A stretch of DNA of 64,000 bases. Source: Nevskiaceae bacterium. GTDB lineage: Bacteria > Pseudomonadota > Gammaproteobacteria > Nevskiales > Nevskiaceae. Below the pieces are notes generated by a model. That model saw only the letters and a program-made list of their open reading frames with translations. It searched no databases and was not told the DNA's origin. Location of the stretch: assembly GCA_008012115.1 (NCBI GenBank), contig SSEB01000003.1:310001-374000 (forward strand), given 5' to 3'. Positions 44,328 to 52,271 of this stretch are shown in pieces (positions within the stretch are counted from its first letter, which is position 1; each line of letters begins with the position of its first letter). Made by a program: the position numbers and the translations under genes.

Positions 44328-46370
44328 ATGCGCTACAACACCCTGCTGGCCCTGGTCGTCCCTGCGCTGCTGGTCACCGGCTGCGGCCGCAAGCCGCCTG
44401 TGGCGGAGCCGGCGCCTGCGCCGGTCAGCGGCCTGATCAAGGCCAACTTCGATCCGAAGCTGCGGCCACAGGACGACCTGTTCCGCGCCGTCAACGGCGC
44501 CTGGCTGGCGAAGACCGAGATTCCCGCCGACAAGTCCAGCTACGGCGCGTTCGACATCGTCGCCGACCAGGCGGAGCAGGAATTGCGCGGCATCGTCGAG
44601 GATGCCGCCACCGCGAAGGACAATGCCGCCGGCTCCGAGGCGCAGAAGATCGGCGATCTCTACCTCAGTTTCATGGACGAGCCTCGCGCCGACGAGCTGG
44701 GCTTCAAGCCGCTGGCCGAGGAATTCGCGCGCATCGACGCGCTCAAGAGCAAGAGCGAGCTGCCGGCGCTGATCGCGCACCTGCATCGCATCGGTGTCGA
44801 GGCGCCCTACGACGCGGTAGTGCACCAGGACGCGCACGATGCCACGCAGTACATCGTCGACTACGTGCAGTCCGGGCTCGGCATGCCGGATCGCGATTAC
44901 TACCTGTCCACCGACAAGACCTTTGTCGATCTGCGCCAGAAGTACGTCGCTCACGTCGAGAAAATGCTGTCGCTGGCCGGCGTGTCCGATGCCGCGCGCC
45001 GGGCGCGCGACGTGATGGAGTTTGAAACCCAGCTCGCCGCCAAGCAGTGGACCAAGGTGGATGCGCGCGATGCCGACAAGACCTACAACAAGCTCGACCG
45101 CGCCGCGCTCAAGAAGCTGACGCTAGGCTACGACTGGGATGCGTATTTCAGCGAGGCCGGCGTCAAGGCCGATGCCGTGGTGGTGAGCGAGCCGAGCTAT
45201 CTGCACGGCTTCGGCATCCTCTACTGGCACACGCCGCTCAATGTCTTCAAGAGCTACCTCAAGCAGCGCCTGCTGGACGCTTACGCGCCGTACCTGAGTG
45301 CCGATTTCGTCGCCGAGAATTTCGCCTTCAACAAGCGCGCGCTCCGCGGCATCCAGGAACAGCGGCCGCGCTGGAAGCGCGGTGTCGCCCTGGTCGACAA
45401 CGCCATCGGCGAGGCGGCCGGAAAGCTCTACGTGGCCAAGTATTTCCCGCCGGCCAACAAGGCGCGCATGCAGGCGCTGGTGCAGAACCTGCTCAACGCC
45501 TACGGCCAGGAGTTCGACAGTCTCGACTGGATGAGCGAGGACACGCGCCATGCCGCCAAGGCCAAGCTGGCGACCTTCATGACCAAGATCGGCTATCCCG
45601 ACAAGTGGCGCGACTACAGCACGCTGGACATCCGCAAGGATGATCTGGTCGGCAACGTCATGCGCGCCAACGCCTTCGAGTACCAGCGCAACATCGGCAA
45701 GCTCGGCCAGCCGGTCGACCGCAGCGAATGGGGCATGACGCCGCAGACGGTCAACGCTTACTACAACCCGGAGCTGAACGAGATCGTGTTCCCGGCGGCG
45801 ATCCTGCGGCCGCCGTTCTTCGACATGACCGCCGACGATGCGGTGAACTACGGCAGCATCGGCGCGGTGATCGGCCACGAGATCAGCCACGGCTTCGACG
45901 ACCAGGGCAGCAAGTACGACGGCGCCGGCAACCTCAAGGACTGGTGGACGGCGGACGACCGCAGGAAGTTCGAGGAAAAGACCAAGGCGCTGGTCGAGCA
46001 GTACAACCAGTACGAGCCGGTCAAGGGCATGAAGCTCAACGGCGCGCTGACGCTGGGCGAGAACATTGCCGACCTCGGCGGACTGGTGATCGCGCACAAG
46101 GCCTACACGCTGTCGCTGGCCGGCAAGCCGGCGCCGGTGATCGATGGCTACACCGGCGACCAGCGCTTCTTCCTCGGCTATGCCCAGGCCTGGATGGAGA
46201 AGGATCGCGACGAGTCGCTGATCAGCCTGATCAAGTCCGATCCGCATTCGCCGCCGGAATTCCGCGCCAACGGCACGCCGGTGAACGTGCCGGCGTTCTT
46301 CGATGCCTTCGGCATCAAGCCGGGCGATGGCATGTACAAGGCGCCGGAGGCGCGCATCCGCATCTGGTGA
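44328..46370 (+). CDS. M13 (neprilysin-like) zinc metallopeptidase lipoprotein, paralogue 2
   Basis: A 680-residue paralogue of the preceding gene. Lipobox is LLVTGCG; the N-domain opens RPQDDLFRAVNGAWLAKTEIP. The zinc motif HEISH is at 517-521, with GENIADLGG and NAYYNPELNEIVFPAAILRPP. The catalytic halves of the two proteins are nearly the same, while the middle of the N-domain differs, so their substrate range may differ. ATG 44328 is set by the signal peptide and GAGG upstream. It ends at a UUCG-loop terminator that abuts element copy 7. Confidence 0.95.
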   Translation: MRYNTLLALVVPALLVTGCGRKPPVAEPAPAPVSGLIKANFDPKLRPQDDLFRAVNGAWLAKTEIPADKSSYGAFDIVADQAEQELRGIVEDAATAKDNAAGSEAQKIGDLYLSFMDEPRADELGFKPLAEEFARIDALKSKSELPALIAHLHRIGVEAPYDAVVHQDAHDATQYIVDYVQSGLGMPDRDYYLSTDKTFVDLRQKYVAHVEKMLSLAGVSDAARRARDVMEFETQLAAKQWTKVDARDADKTYNKLDRAALKKLTLGYDWDAYFSEAGVKADAVVVSEPSYLHGFGILYWHTPLNVFKSYLKQRLLDAYAPYLSADFVAENFAFNKRALRGIQEQRPRWKRGVALVDNAIGEAAGKLYVAKYFPPANKARMQALVQNLLNAYGQEFDSLDWMSEDTRHAAKAKLATFMTKIGYPDKWRDYSTLDIRKDDLVGNVMRANAFEYQRNIGKLGQPVDRSEWGMTPQTVNAYYNPELNEIVFPAAILRPPFFDMTADDAVNYGSIGAVIGHEISHGFDDQGSKYDGAGNLKDWWTADDRRKFEEKTKALVEQYNQYEPVKGMKLNGALTLGENIADLGGLVIAHKAYTLSLAGKPAPVIDGYTGDQRFFLGYAQAWMEKDRDESLISLIKSDPHSPPEFRANGTPVNVPAFFDAFGIKPGDGMYKAPEARIRIW

Positions 46371-46387
46371 ATCGCGGCAAAAAATGG

Positions 46388-46415
46388 GCGGCGGCGTTCG
46401 CGCCGCCGCTTTTTT
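46388..46415 (+). terminator. Rho-independent terminator with UUCG loop
   Basis: A perfect 9-bp stem GCGGCGGCG-TTCG-CGCCGCCGC is followed by TTTTTT, ending one base before element copy 7. The UUCG tetraloop makes it very stable. Confidence 0.93.
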
Positions 46416-46416
46416 C

Positions 46417-46530
46417 TGCACCCGCTGTGCCATCTGGCGTGGATCAGCTTGTTATAAATTATAAATCAAATAAAAATTTATTAAATATTAAATAACAAAC
46501 AGGGTGCCCGTCATGCCGACAGCGGGTGGC
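46417..46530 (+). repeat. 114-bp AT-core palindromic element, copy 7
   Basis: Left end TGCACCCGCT (46417-46426, eight of ten bases of the consensus), core 46451-46496 from GTTATAAATTATAAATC to TAAATAAC, right end AGCGGGTGGC (46521-46530), total 114 bp. It lies between two plus-strand genes, directly after a terminator. Confidence 0.95.
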
Positions 46531-46613
46531 GCAACAGGGCGGGAAAATCGCCGGCGTCAGCGGACTGCGGACGGCGCAGGCGTCCCTGCTAGTATGCCGC
46601 TGCGATTTTCCGC

Positions 46614-47102
46614 ATGACGACGGTGGTGACCCCGATGCATCTCTCCCCAGGCCTTCGGCAGCGCCAGCAGGGTGGCGCCAAGACGGTGTTGCTGATCGCG
46701 CTGCTGGTCGTGATCGTGCTGCCGGTGCTGTACGTCGAACTGATGCTGCACTGGAGCTACTCCAGCGGCGAACGCGCCGGCTGGCTGCAGAAGCTGTCGC
46801 GCAAGGGATTCGTCTGCAAGACCGACGAGGGCGAGCTGTCGATGATCGCGGTGCCCGGCGCGGCGCCGGAGAAGTTCTACTTCACGGTGCGCGACGAGGC
46901 CGTCGCGCGGCAGATCGAGCAGTTGATGGGGCACCGCGTATCGCTGCACTACGAACAGAAGATCGGCCTGCCGACCTCGTGCTTTGGCGACACGCAGTAT
47001 TTCGTGACCGCGGTGCAGGCGGTGGAAGAGCCGGGCTACGGCATGCCGGCCGCCGCGCCCGCCACCGTCCCGGTGCCGCCGCCGGCCGCCGCGCCGAAAT
47101 AG
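46614..47102 (+). CDS. Single-pass membrane protein, function unknown
   Basis: A 162-residue protein with one transmembrane helix (about 24-44, VLLIALLVVIVLPVLYVELML) and a periplasmic domain beginning HWSYSSGERAGWLQKLSRKGFVCKTDEGELSM. That block is conserved in an uncharacterised family I recall from several phyla. The C-terminus is Pro/Ala-rich. The start is uncertain: ATG 46614 or 46635, neither with a clear Shine-Dalgarno. No functional clue from neighbours. Confidence 0.65.
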   Translation: MTTVVTPMHLSPGLRQRQQGGAKTVLLIALLVVIVLPVLYVELMLHWSYSSGERAGWLQKLSRKGFVCKTDEGELSMIAVPGAAPEKFYFTVRDEAVARQIEQLMGHRVSLHYEQKIGLPTSCFGDTQYFVTAVQAVEEPGYGMPAAAPATVPVPPPAAAPK

Positions 47103-47115
47103 CGCGGCCGCGGGT

Positions 47116-47451
47116 TCAGTCCAGCACCGGCGCCTCGCTGGCGCGCCGCCACTGGTAGCGCGCCAGGTCGACGCGGCCGCGCAGGAACAGCACGCCCTCT
47201 TCCTCCAGCAGGCGCTTCTGCGTCTCGTAGGCTTCGCTGCCCGGCGGAAACGAAATCTTGCCCTGCGCGTTGATCACGCGATGCCAGGGCAAGCGCGCGC
47301 CGGGCGGCGTGTGGTGCAGCGCGTAGCCGGTCAGCCGCGGCTGCTTGGGGAAACCCGCCTCGCGTGCGATCTGGCCGTAAGTGGCGACGCGGCCGCGCGG
47401 AATCTTCTTCACGGTGGCGCGGATCAGCGCGTGGGCGTCCTCGGCTTTCAT
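47116..47451 (-). CDS. Alkyltransferase-like protein (ATL)
   Basis: A 111-residue protein matching the DNA-binding domain of O6-alkylguanine alkyltransferases (IPRGRVATYGQIAREAGFP). The active-site PCHRV is replaced by PWHRVI with Trp56, the hallmark of ATL proteins. ATLs bind O6-alkylguanine and hand the lesion to nucleotide excision repair without repairing it directly. ATG at 47451. It converges on the membrane-protein gene with a 13-bp gap. Confidence 0.93.
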   Translation of the reverse strand: MKAEDAHALIRATVKKIPRGRVATYGQIAREAGFPKQPRLTGYALHHTPPGARLPWHRVINAQGKISFPPGSEAYETQKRLLEEEGVLFLRGRVDLARYQWRRASEAPVLD

Positions 47452-47512
47452 GCCGGCATTGTGCGCGCACGCGCAGGAAAGCCCCAGTGCCGGGGCAGAG
47501 TTCAGACCGGGG

Positions 47513-47899
47513 TCAGGCGGCGTTGAGCGCCGGCGTGGCGTTGTCCTGGCGGCGCGCGCTCCACTCGACGCGGTAGCCGAGACGTTCGCGCTGCGTCAGC
47601 CACTGGTTGACGATGGCTTCCGCGTAGCTGCGGCCGAACATCGTCCGGGCGCGGCGCTGCTCTCGCCAGATCATCATGGCGTCGTTGAAGCCTTCGCACA
47701 GCCGCAGGCGGTAGTCGCCGTCGGCGTCGTGACTCAGGAACACGGCGCAGAGCGTGTTGCCGTCGGCGTCGCCGGTGTCGTGGCTCAGCAGGTGGCTGGT
47801 CAGCAGGGTTTCGTTGCGCTCGATCCATTCGGCGAGCGCGGTCACCGGGCCCATTCCGGGCAGCGGGGCGGCATTCATGGCGGACTGGGCGGTAGGCAT
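47513..47899 (-). CDS. Hypothetical protein
   Basis: A 128-residue soluble protein, MPTAQSAMNAAPLPGMGPVTALAEW at the start, with SHDTGDADGNTLCAVFLSHDADGDYRLRL in the middle and a basic helix (MMIWREQRRARTMFGRSYAEAIVNQW). I recognise no family and no signal or membrane segment. It is 61 bp upstream of the ATL gene on the same strand and may be in its operon. Codon pattern and length suggest a real gene; function unknown. Confidence 0.55.
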   Translation of the reverse strand: MPTAQSAMNAAPLPGMGPVTALAEWIERNETLLTSHLLSHDTGDADGNTLCAVFLSHDADGDYRLRLCEGFNDAMMIWREQRRARTMFGRSYAEAIVNQWLTQRERLGYRVEWSARRQDNATPALNAA

Positions 47900-47983
47900 G
47901 ACGTCACTATGCCTGAGCTAACGGCTGCGCAGTTGGAAAATTGACCCTATCCGACCTGTAAAGAGGCCGGCGGTAGATTTTCT

Positions 47984-49468
47984 CTACACGATCCGGGCTT
48001 TCTGCACGACCCGCAGCCACGGGCGCGACGGTGCCGCCGGCGCGTTGCGGTCGGCGTGGCGCTGCTTGAGCAGGGCCAGGCAGTCGTCGAAGGCGCGCGA
48101 GATGCGCGTCTGGTTGCGGATACGGTCGATCTTCGGCCAGGTGGCGCGCTCGCCATCGCGGATGAAGCCCTGGATGTCGTCGGCCGACGGGTTGGCGAAC
48201 ATGCCGAGCAGCTGCCGCGGCGACTGCCTCGGGAAGATGTTCACGTCGCCCGAGTATTTCTGCTTGGTGATGTTGTCGATCTTGTTGATCACGCGGCCGG
48301 CGCCGTAAGGGTCCATATGCGTGCGCGCCAGGGTCAGCGCGCCACGGCTGCCGGAGCTGGCCAGTTCGCGCGCCAGCGGCAGCAGGCCGCGCTTGGGCGC
48401 GGTGTCGGTCATGAACGGCACGATGTGCGGATTGGTCTGGCTGACGATGTAGTGATTGCAGTTGTGCAAGCGCGCCAGTCGCAGCATCGGCAGGTCGTTG
48501 GCGAGGCTGCCGTCGATCCAGCGCTTGCTCGGCATGTAGGGCACCACGTGACCGCGGTAGTCCTTGGCCTCCAGCATCACTGGCGGAAACACCCCGGGCA
48601 CCGCGCAGGAGGCGAGGATGGCGCGGCGCATCAGCACGTGCGGCGCCGCCAGATAATTGAGCAGGCGGCCCTGCTGGTGCGGGTCGGCCGGCGAGATGGT
48701 GATGCCGATGATGCGGCGGGTGCGCTCGAAGGCCTCGGTGAAGCTGTCCTCGCTGACGTTCTCCATCAGGCAGCGCTCGAGCTGGCCGCCGTCCATCACC
48801 GCGCGGCCCTTGAGGGCGCGACCCAGGCTGACGCTCTGGAAGGCATTCAGGTTGAGTCCGCCGGGCTCGAAGATGTGGCGCAGCTGTTCGTCGGTGCGGG
48901 TGCCGACCACGCCGGCGATGATCGAGCCGGCGCTGGAGCCGGAGATCACGCGGGGCAGCAGGTTGCGCTCATGCAGTGCCTTGATCACGCCCAGGTGGAA
49001 CATGCCCAGGGTGGCGCCACCCGAGAGCAACAGGGCGGAGCGGCCGAACACGGTACCGGTACGCTTGAAGAAGACGATCTTCTCGTCTTCCGGAAACTCG
49101 GGGAAATCGCCGGCGCAGAGATAATCGAGACAGCGCGCGACTTCCTCGATGTACTGCTCGATCAGGTGCTTGGTGCCGACCCGCGCAACGCCGTACAGCA
49201 CCGGGTTGCTGATGTTGCCGAGGTTGCCGTGCAAGCCCTCGTAGAGATTGAACACCAGCTGGCGCACGTCGCCGCTCTTGCGCAGGGCGCGCATCTCGGC
49301 GAGGCGCTCCTTGATCAGCAGGTGGTCGTAGTCGTCGCTGGTGTCGTCCTGCTTCCAGGCGTCGGCGCCTTCCAGGGTGTCCAGCTCCAGTGAGATTTCG
49401 CGCCAGGTGCCGTAGTCGCGGGCTTGGTCGAGATCGCGCAGGCGCGCGGCAATCAGCTTCTTGGACAT
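47984..49468 (-). CDS. Patatin-like phospholipase with DUF3336 domain
   Basis: A 494-residue predicted lipase. The N-terminal 135 residues match DUF3336 (ARDYGTWREISLELDTLEGADAWK, RLAEMRALRKSGDVRQLVFNLYEGLHGNLGNI). The patatin core from about 144 has the oxyanion loop SGGATLGMFHLGV, nucleophile Ser179 in GSSAG and the dyad Asp in DGSLANDLP. Such DUF3336-patatin proteins include eukaryotic triacylglycerol lipases, and bacterial ones act on phospholipids or storage lipids. No signal peptide. Start 49468 is chosen from the conserved MSKKLIAARL. It is divergent from mprF, with element copy 8 between. Confidence 0.9.
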   Translation of the reverse strand: MSKKLIAARLRDLDQARDYGTWREISLELDTLEGADAWKQDDTSDDYDHLLIKERLAEMRALRKSGDVRQLVFNLYEGLHGNLGNISNPVLYGVARVGTKHLIEQYIEEVARCLDYLCAGDFPEFPEDEKIVFFKRTGTVFGRSALLLSGGATLGMFHLGVIKALHERNLLPRVISGSSAGSIIAGVVGTRTDEQLRHIFEPGGLNLNAFQSVSLGRALKGRAVMDGGQLERCLMENVSEDSFTEAFERTRRIIGITISPADPHQQGRLLNYLAAPHVLMRRAILASCAVPGVFPPVMLEAKDYRGHVVPYMPSKRWIDGSLANDLPMLRLARLHNCNHYIVSQTNPHIVPFMTDTAPKRGLLPLARELASSGSRGALTLARTHMDPYGAGRVINKIDNITKQKYSGDVNIFPRQSPRQLLGMFANPSADDIQGFIRDGERATWPKIDRIRNQTRISRAFDDCLALLKQRHADRNAPAAPSRPWLRVVQKARIV

Positions 49469-49563
49469 CCGGGCCGTCAGGGGTGGAAACCGCCACAGTG
49501 TAGGGGATTTCTTGCACTGCAACAGAGCAAGTCCGGCGAACGGTCACGGAAAGATGCCAAAAT

Positions 49564-49677
49564 GACGGCCCGCATCGCGTGCAGCCGGCGGAAGTTTGTT
49601 TATTTTTATCAATAGAATCTAATTAAACACGATATTTTATAAACAATTCGATCGCCGGTGACCGCAGAGCGGGTGGC
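49564..49677 (+). repeat. AT-core palindromic element, copy 8 (left arm decayed)
   Basis: Right end AGCGGGTGGC (49668-49677) is intact and the AT core 49598-49644 runs from GTTTATTTTTATC to TATAAAC, but the left arm keeps only a trace (GGCCCGC near 49567-49573) and the core is one base longer. The inner repeat is GTTTAT / ATAAAC. It lies between divergent patatin and mprF, 38 bp before the chosen mprF start. Confidence 0.8.
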
Positions 49678-49715
49678 TGCGGCGACCGGTGCCGGAGCGT
49701 CCAGACGATTCGCGC

Positions 49716-52271
49716 ATGCTTGCATTGATTCAACGCTACAAGGCCTGGCTGATGCCGGCCATCACCCTGCTGATTTTCAGCCTGGCGATGGTCGTGCTCT
49801 ACCGCAGCCTGTCGCACCTGCGCTGGGCCGACGTCGTGGACGAGCTGCGCCGCATGCCGCGGCGCGACGTGCTGATCGCCATGTTCTGCGCCATGGGCAG
49901 CTACGTCATGCTGATGTTCTACGACGGCCTGGCCCTGAAGATCGTCGGCCACAAGCTGCCGTACTGGCGCATCGCGGAAACCTCGTTCACCGCCTACGCC
50001 GTCGGCCACAGCATCGGCCTGTCGTCGATCTCGGGCGGGTCGGTGCGCCTGCGCCAGTATTCGGCGGCCGGGCTCAAGCCGCTGGAAATCGCGGCGGTGA
50101 TCGCGCTGTGCTCCATCACGTTCATGCTCGGTGTGTCGACGCTGTTGGGCCTGTCGCTGATCATGGAGGCGCACGACGCCCACAAGATCCTGCACATCCA
50201 TCCGCCGGTGGCGCGCGCCCTGGGCATCCTGATCCTGGTGCTTGTGACGATCTACCTCACCGCCACCGCCCTGCGTCGCGAGCCGCTGACGTTCAAGGGC
50301 CAGCGCTTCACCCTCCCGGCGCTGCACTACAGCCTGGCGCAGTTGCTCACCAGCTGTATCGACCTGAGTTTCGCGTCGGCGGCGCTGTACTTCCTGCTGC
50401 CGGACAACCTGGTGCCGAATTTCCCGGCGTTCGTCGGCCTCTATGTGCTGGCCATCGCCGCCGGCGTGGCCAGCAACGTGCCGGGCGGCCTGGGCGTGTT
50501 CGAGGGCGTGCTGCTGCTGGTGCTGCCGGACGTGCCCGAGGATCAGCTGCTGGGCGCCGTGCTGATCTACCGCGTGCTCTATTACCTGGTGCCGTTCATG
50601 TTCGGCATCGTCCTGCTGCTGTGGGGCGAGTGGGACACGCAGAAGGACAAACTGGCGGAACCCTTCCGGCTGGCGCGCCGCTGGGTCGGCTACGTGATGC
50701 CGCAGACCATGTCGGTGCTGGTGTTCCTGGCCGGCGCCATCCTCCTGTTCTCCGGCAGCTGGCCGGCCATCGGCAAGCGCATGGAGTGGCTCGCCGACCT
50801 GCTGCCGTTGGGCGTGGTCGAGGTGTCGCATCTCGCCGGCAGCGCCATCGGCGTCGGCCTGATGATCGTTGCGCGCGGTCTCTACCGCCGTCTCGACGGC
50901 GCCTGGTGGCTGACGCAGATGTTCATCGTCGCCGGCATCGTCGCGCAGCTGCTCAAGGGCGTGGACTACGAGGAAGCGACACTGCTGGCCGTGGTCGGCT
51001 TCCTGCTGTGGCTGTCGCGTGCGCGCTTCTACCGCCGCGCGCCGCTGCTGGCGCAACGTTTCTCGGTGTGGTGGTTCATCAACGTCGCCCTGGTGCTGGC
51101 GGCGGCGATCTGGCTGGGTCTTGTCGCCTACAAGAACGTCGCCTACGCCAACCACCTGTGGTGGGATTTCGCTTTCGAGGCCGATGCGCCGCGCATGCTG
51201 CGCGCCAGCCTGCTGGCGGTGTTCATCGCCTCGATCTTCGCCCTGCTGCAACTGCTGGGTGCCTCCCGTCCGCGCGGCGACCTGCCCAGCGCGGAGGACC
51301 TGCGCAAGGCGCAGGTCTGCCTGGCGAACAGCACCGAAACCCTGGCCAATCTCGCCATGCTGGGCGACAAGCAGTTCCTGTTCAGCGAGCAGGGCGACGC
51401 CTTCATCATGTACCAGCGCAGTGGCCGCTCGTGGGTAGCCCTGGGCGATCCGGTGGGCAATCCCGAGCGTTTCGAATCCCTGGCCTGGCGCTACGTCGAA
51501 CTCTGCGACAAGCACGGTGGCCGGCCGGTGTTCTACGAAGTCAGCTCGGCGCAGTTGCCGCTGTATCTCGACCTGGGCCTGTCGCTGGTCAAGCTCGGCG
51601 AGGAGGCGCGCGTGCCGATGGCCGGCTTCGCGCTGGAAGGCCCGAAGCGCGCCGAACTGCGCCAGGCCAAGCGCAAGGGCGAGCGCGAGGGTCTGAGCTT
51701 CCGCATCCTGGCGCCCGAGCAGGTCGCGGGCGTGATCGAGTCCTTGCGCGCCGTGTCGGACGACTGGCTGGTGGCCAAGACCGCCTCCGAGAAAGGCTTC
51801 TCGGTCGGCAACTTCGAGCCGGACTACCTGTGCCGCTTCCCGGTGGCCGTGGCGGAGAAGAACGGCGAGATCGTCGCCTTCGCCAACCTCTGGCGCAGCG
51901 CCCACGAGGTGTCGATCGACCTCATGCGCTACTCCGGCAACGCGCCCAAGGGCGTCATGGATTACCTGTTCGTCGAGTTGATGCTGTGGGCGCGCGACAG
52001 CGGCTACCAGTGGTTCAACCTCGGCATGGCGCCGCTGTCCGGCCTGGAAAAGCACGCGCTGGCACCGTTGTGGCACAAGCTCGGCCTGCTGGTGCACCGC
52101 TATGGCGAACCGTTCTACAACTTCGACGGTCTACGTCGTTACAAGGAAAAGTACGACCCGGTGTGGCGCCCGCGCTACCTGGCGTCGCCGGGCGGCCTGG
52201 CGCTGCCGCGCATACTGCTCGACACGGCGACGCTCATCGCCGGCGGCATGAGAGAGGTGATCTTCAAATGA
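49716..52271 (+). CDS. mprF: Phosphatidylglycerol lysyltransferase/flippase MprF (LpiA)
   Basis: An 851-residue protein. The first about 520 residues hold roughly 14 transmembrane helices (flippase part: SFTAYAVGHSIGLSSISGGSVRLRQ, NVPGGLGVFEGVLLL). The last about 330 form the cytosolic aminoacyl-tRNA-dependent synthase (DUF2156), with FIMYQRSGRSWVALGDPVGN, VFYEVSSAQLPLY and DLMRYSGNAPKGVMDYLFVELM. It attaches lysine or another amino acid from tRNA to phosphatidylglycerol and flips it, lowering surface charge and raising resistance to cationic peptides and acid. The start is uncertain (ATG 49716 or GTG 49689; no strong ribosome site). Its stop overlaps acvB by ATGA. Confidence 0.95.
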   Translation: MLALIQRYKAWLMPAITLLIFSLAMVVLYRSLSHLRWADVVDELRRMPRRDVLIAMFCAMGSYVMLMFYDGLALKIVGHKLPYWRIAETSFTAYAVGHSIGLSSISGGSVRLRQYSAAGLKPLEIAAVIALCSITFMLGVSTLLGLSLIMEAHDAHKILHIHPPVARALGILILVLVTIYLTATALRREPLTFKGQRFTLPALHYSLAQLLTSCIDLSFASAALYFLLPDNLVPNFPAFVGLYVLAIAAGVASNVPGGLGVFEGVLLLVLPDVPEDQLLGAVLIYRVLYYLVPFMFGIVLLLWGEWDTQKDKLAEPFRLARRWVGYVMPQTMSVLVFLAGAILLFSGSWPAIGKRMEWLADLLPLGVVEVSHLAGSAIGVGLMIVARGLYRRLDGAWWLTQMFIVAGIVAQLLKGVDYEEATLLAVVGFLLWLSRARFYRRAPLLAQRFSVWWFINVALVLAAAIWLGLVAYKNVAYANHLWWDFAFEADAPRMLRASLLAVFIASIFALLQLLGASRPRGDLPSAEDLRKAQVCLANSTETLANLAMLGDKQFLFSEQGDAFIMYQRSGRSWVALGDPVGNPERFESLAWRYVELCDKHGGRPVFYEVSSAQLPLYLDLGLSLVKLGEEARVPMAGFALEGPKRAELRQAKRKGEREGLSFRILAPEQVAGVIESLRAVSDDWLVAKTASEKGFSVGNFEPDYLCRFPVAVAEKNGEIVAFANLWRSAHEVSIDLMRYSGNAPKGVMDYLFVELMLWARDSGYQWFNLGMAPLSGLEKHALAPLWHKLGLLVHRYGEPFYNFDGLRRYKEKYDPVWRPRYLASPGGLALPRILLDTATLIAGGMREVIFK

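Noticed and set aside
49623..52097. 824-codon open frame antisense to mprF
   Set aside because: It is Gln/Arg/His-rich with no family resemblance, as expected for the complement of a high-GC gene.
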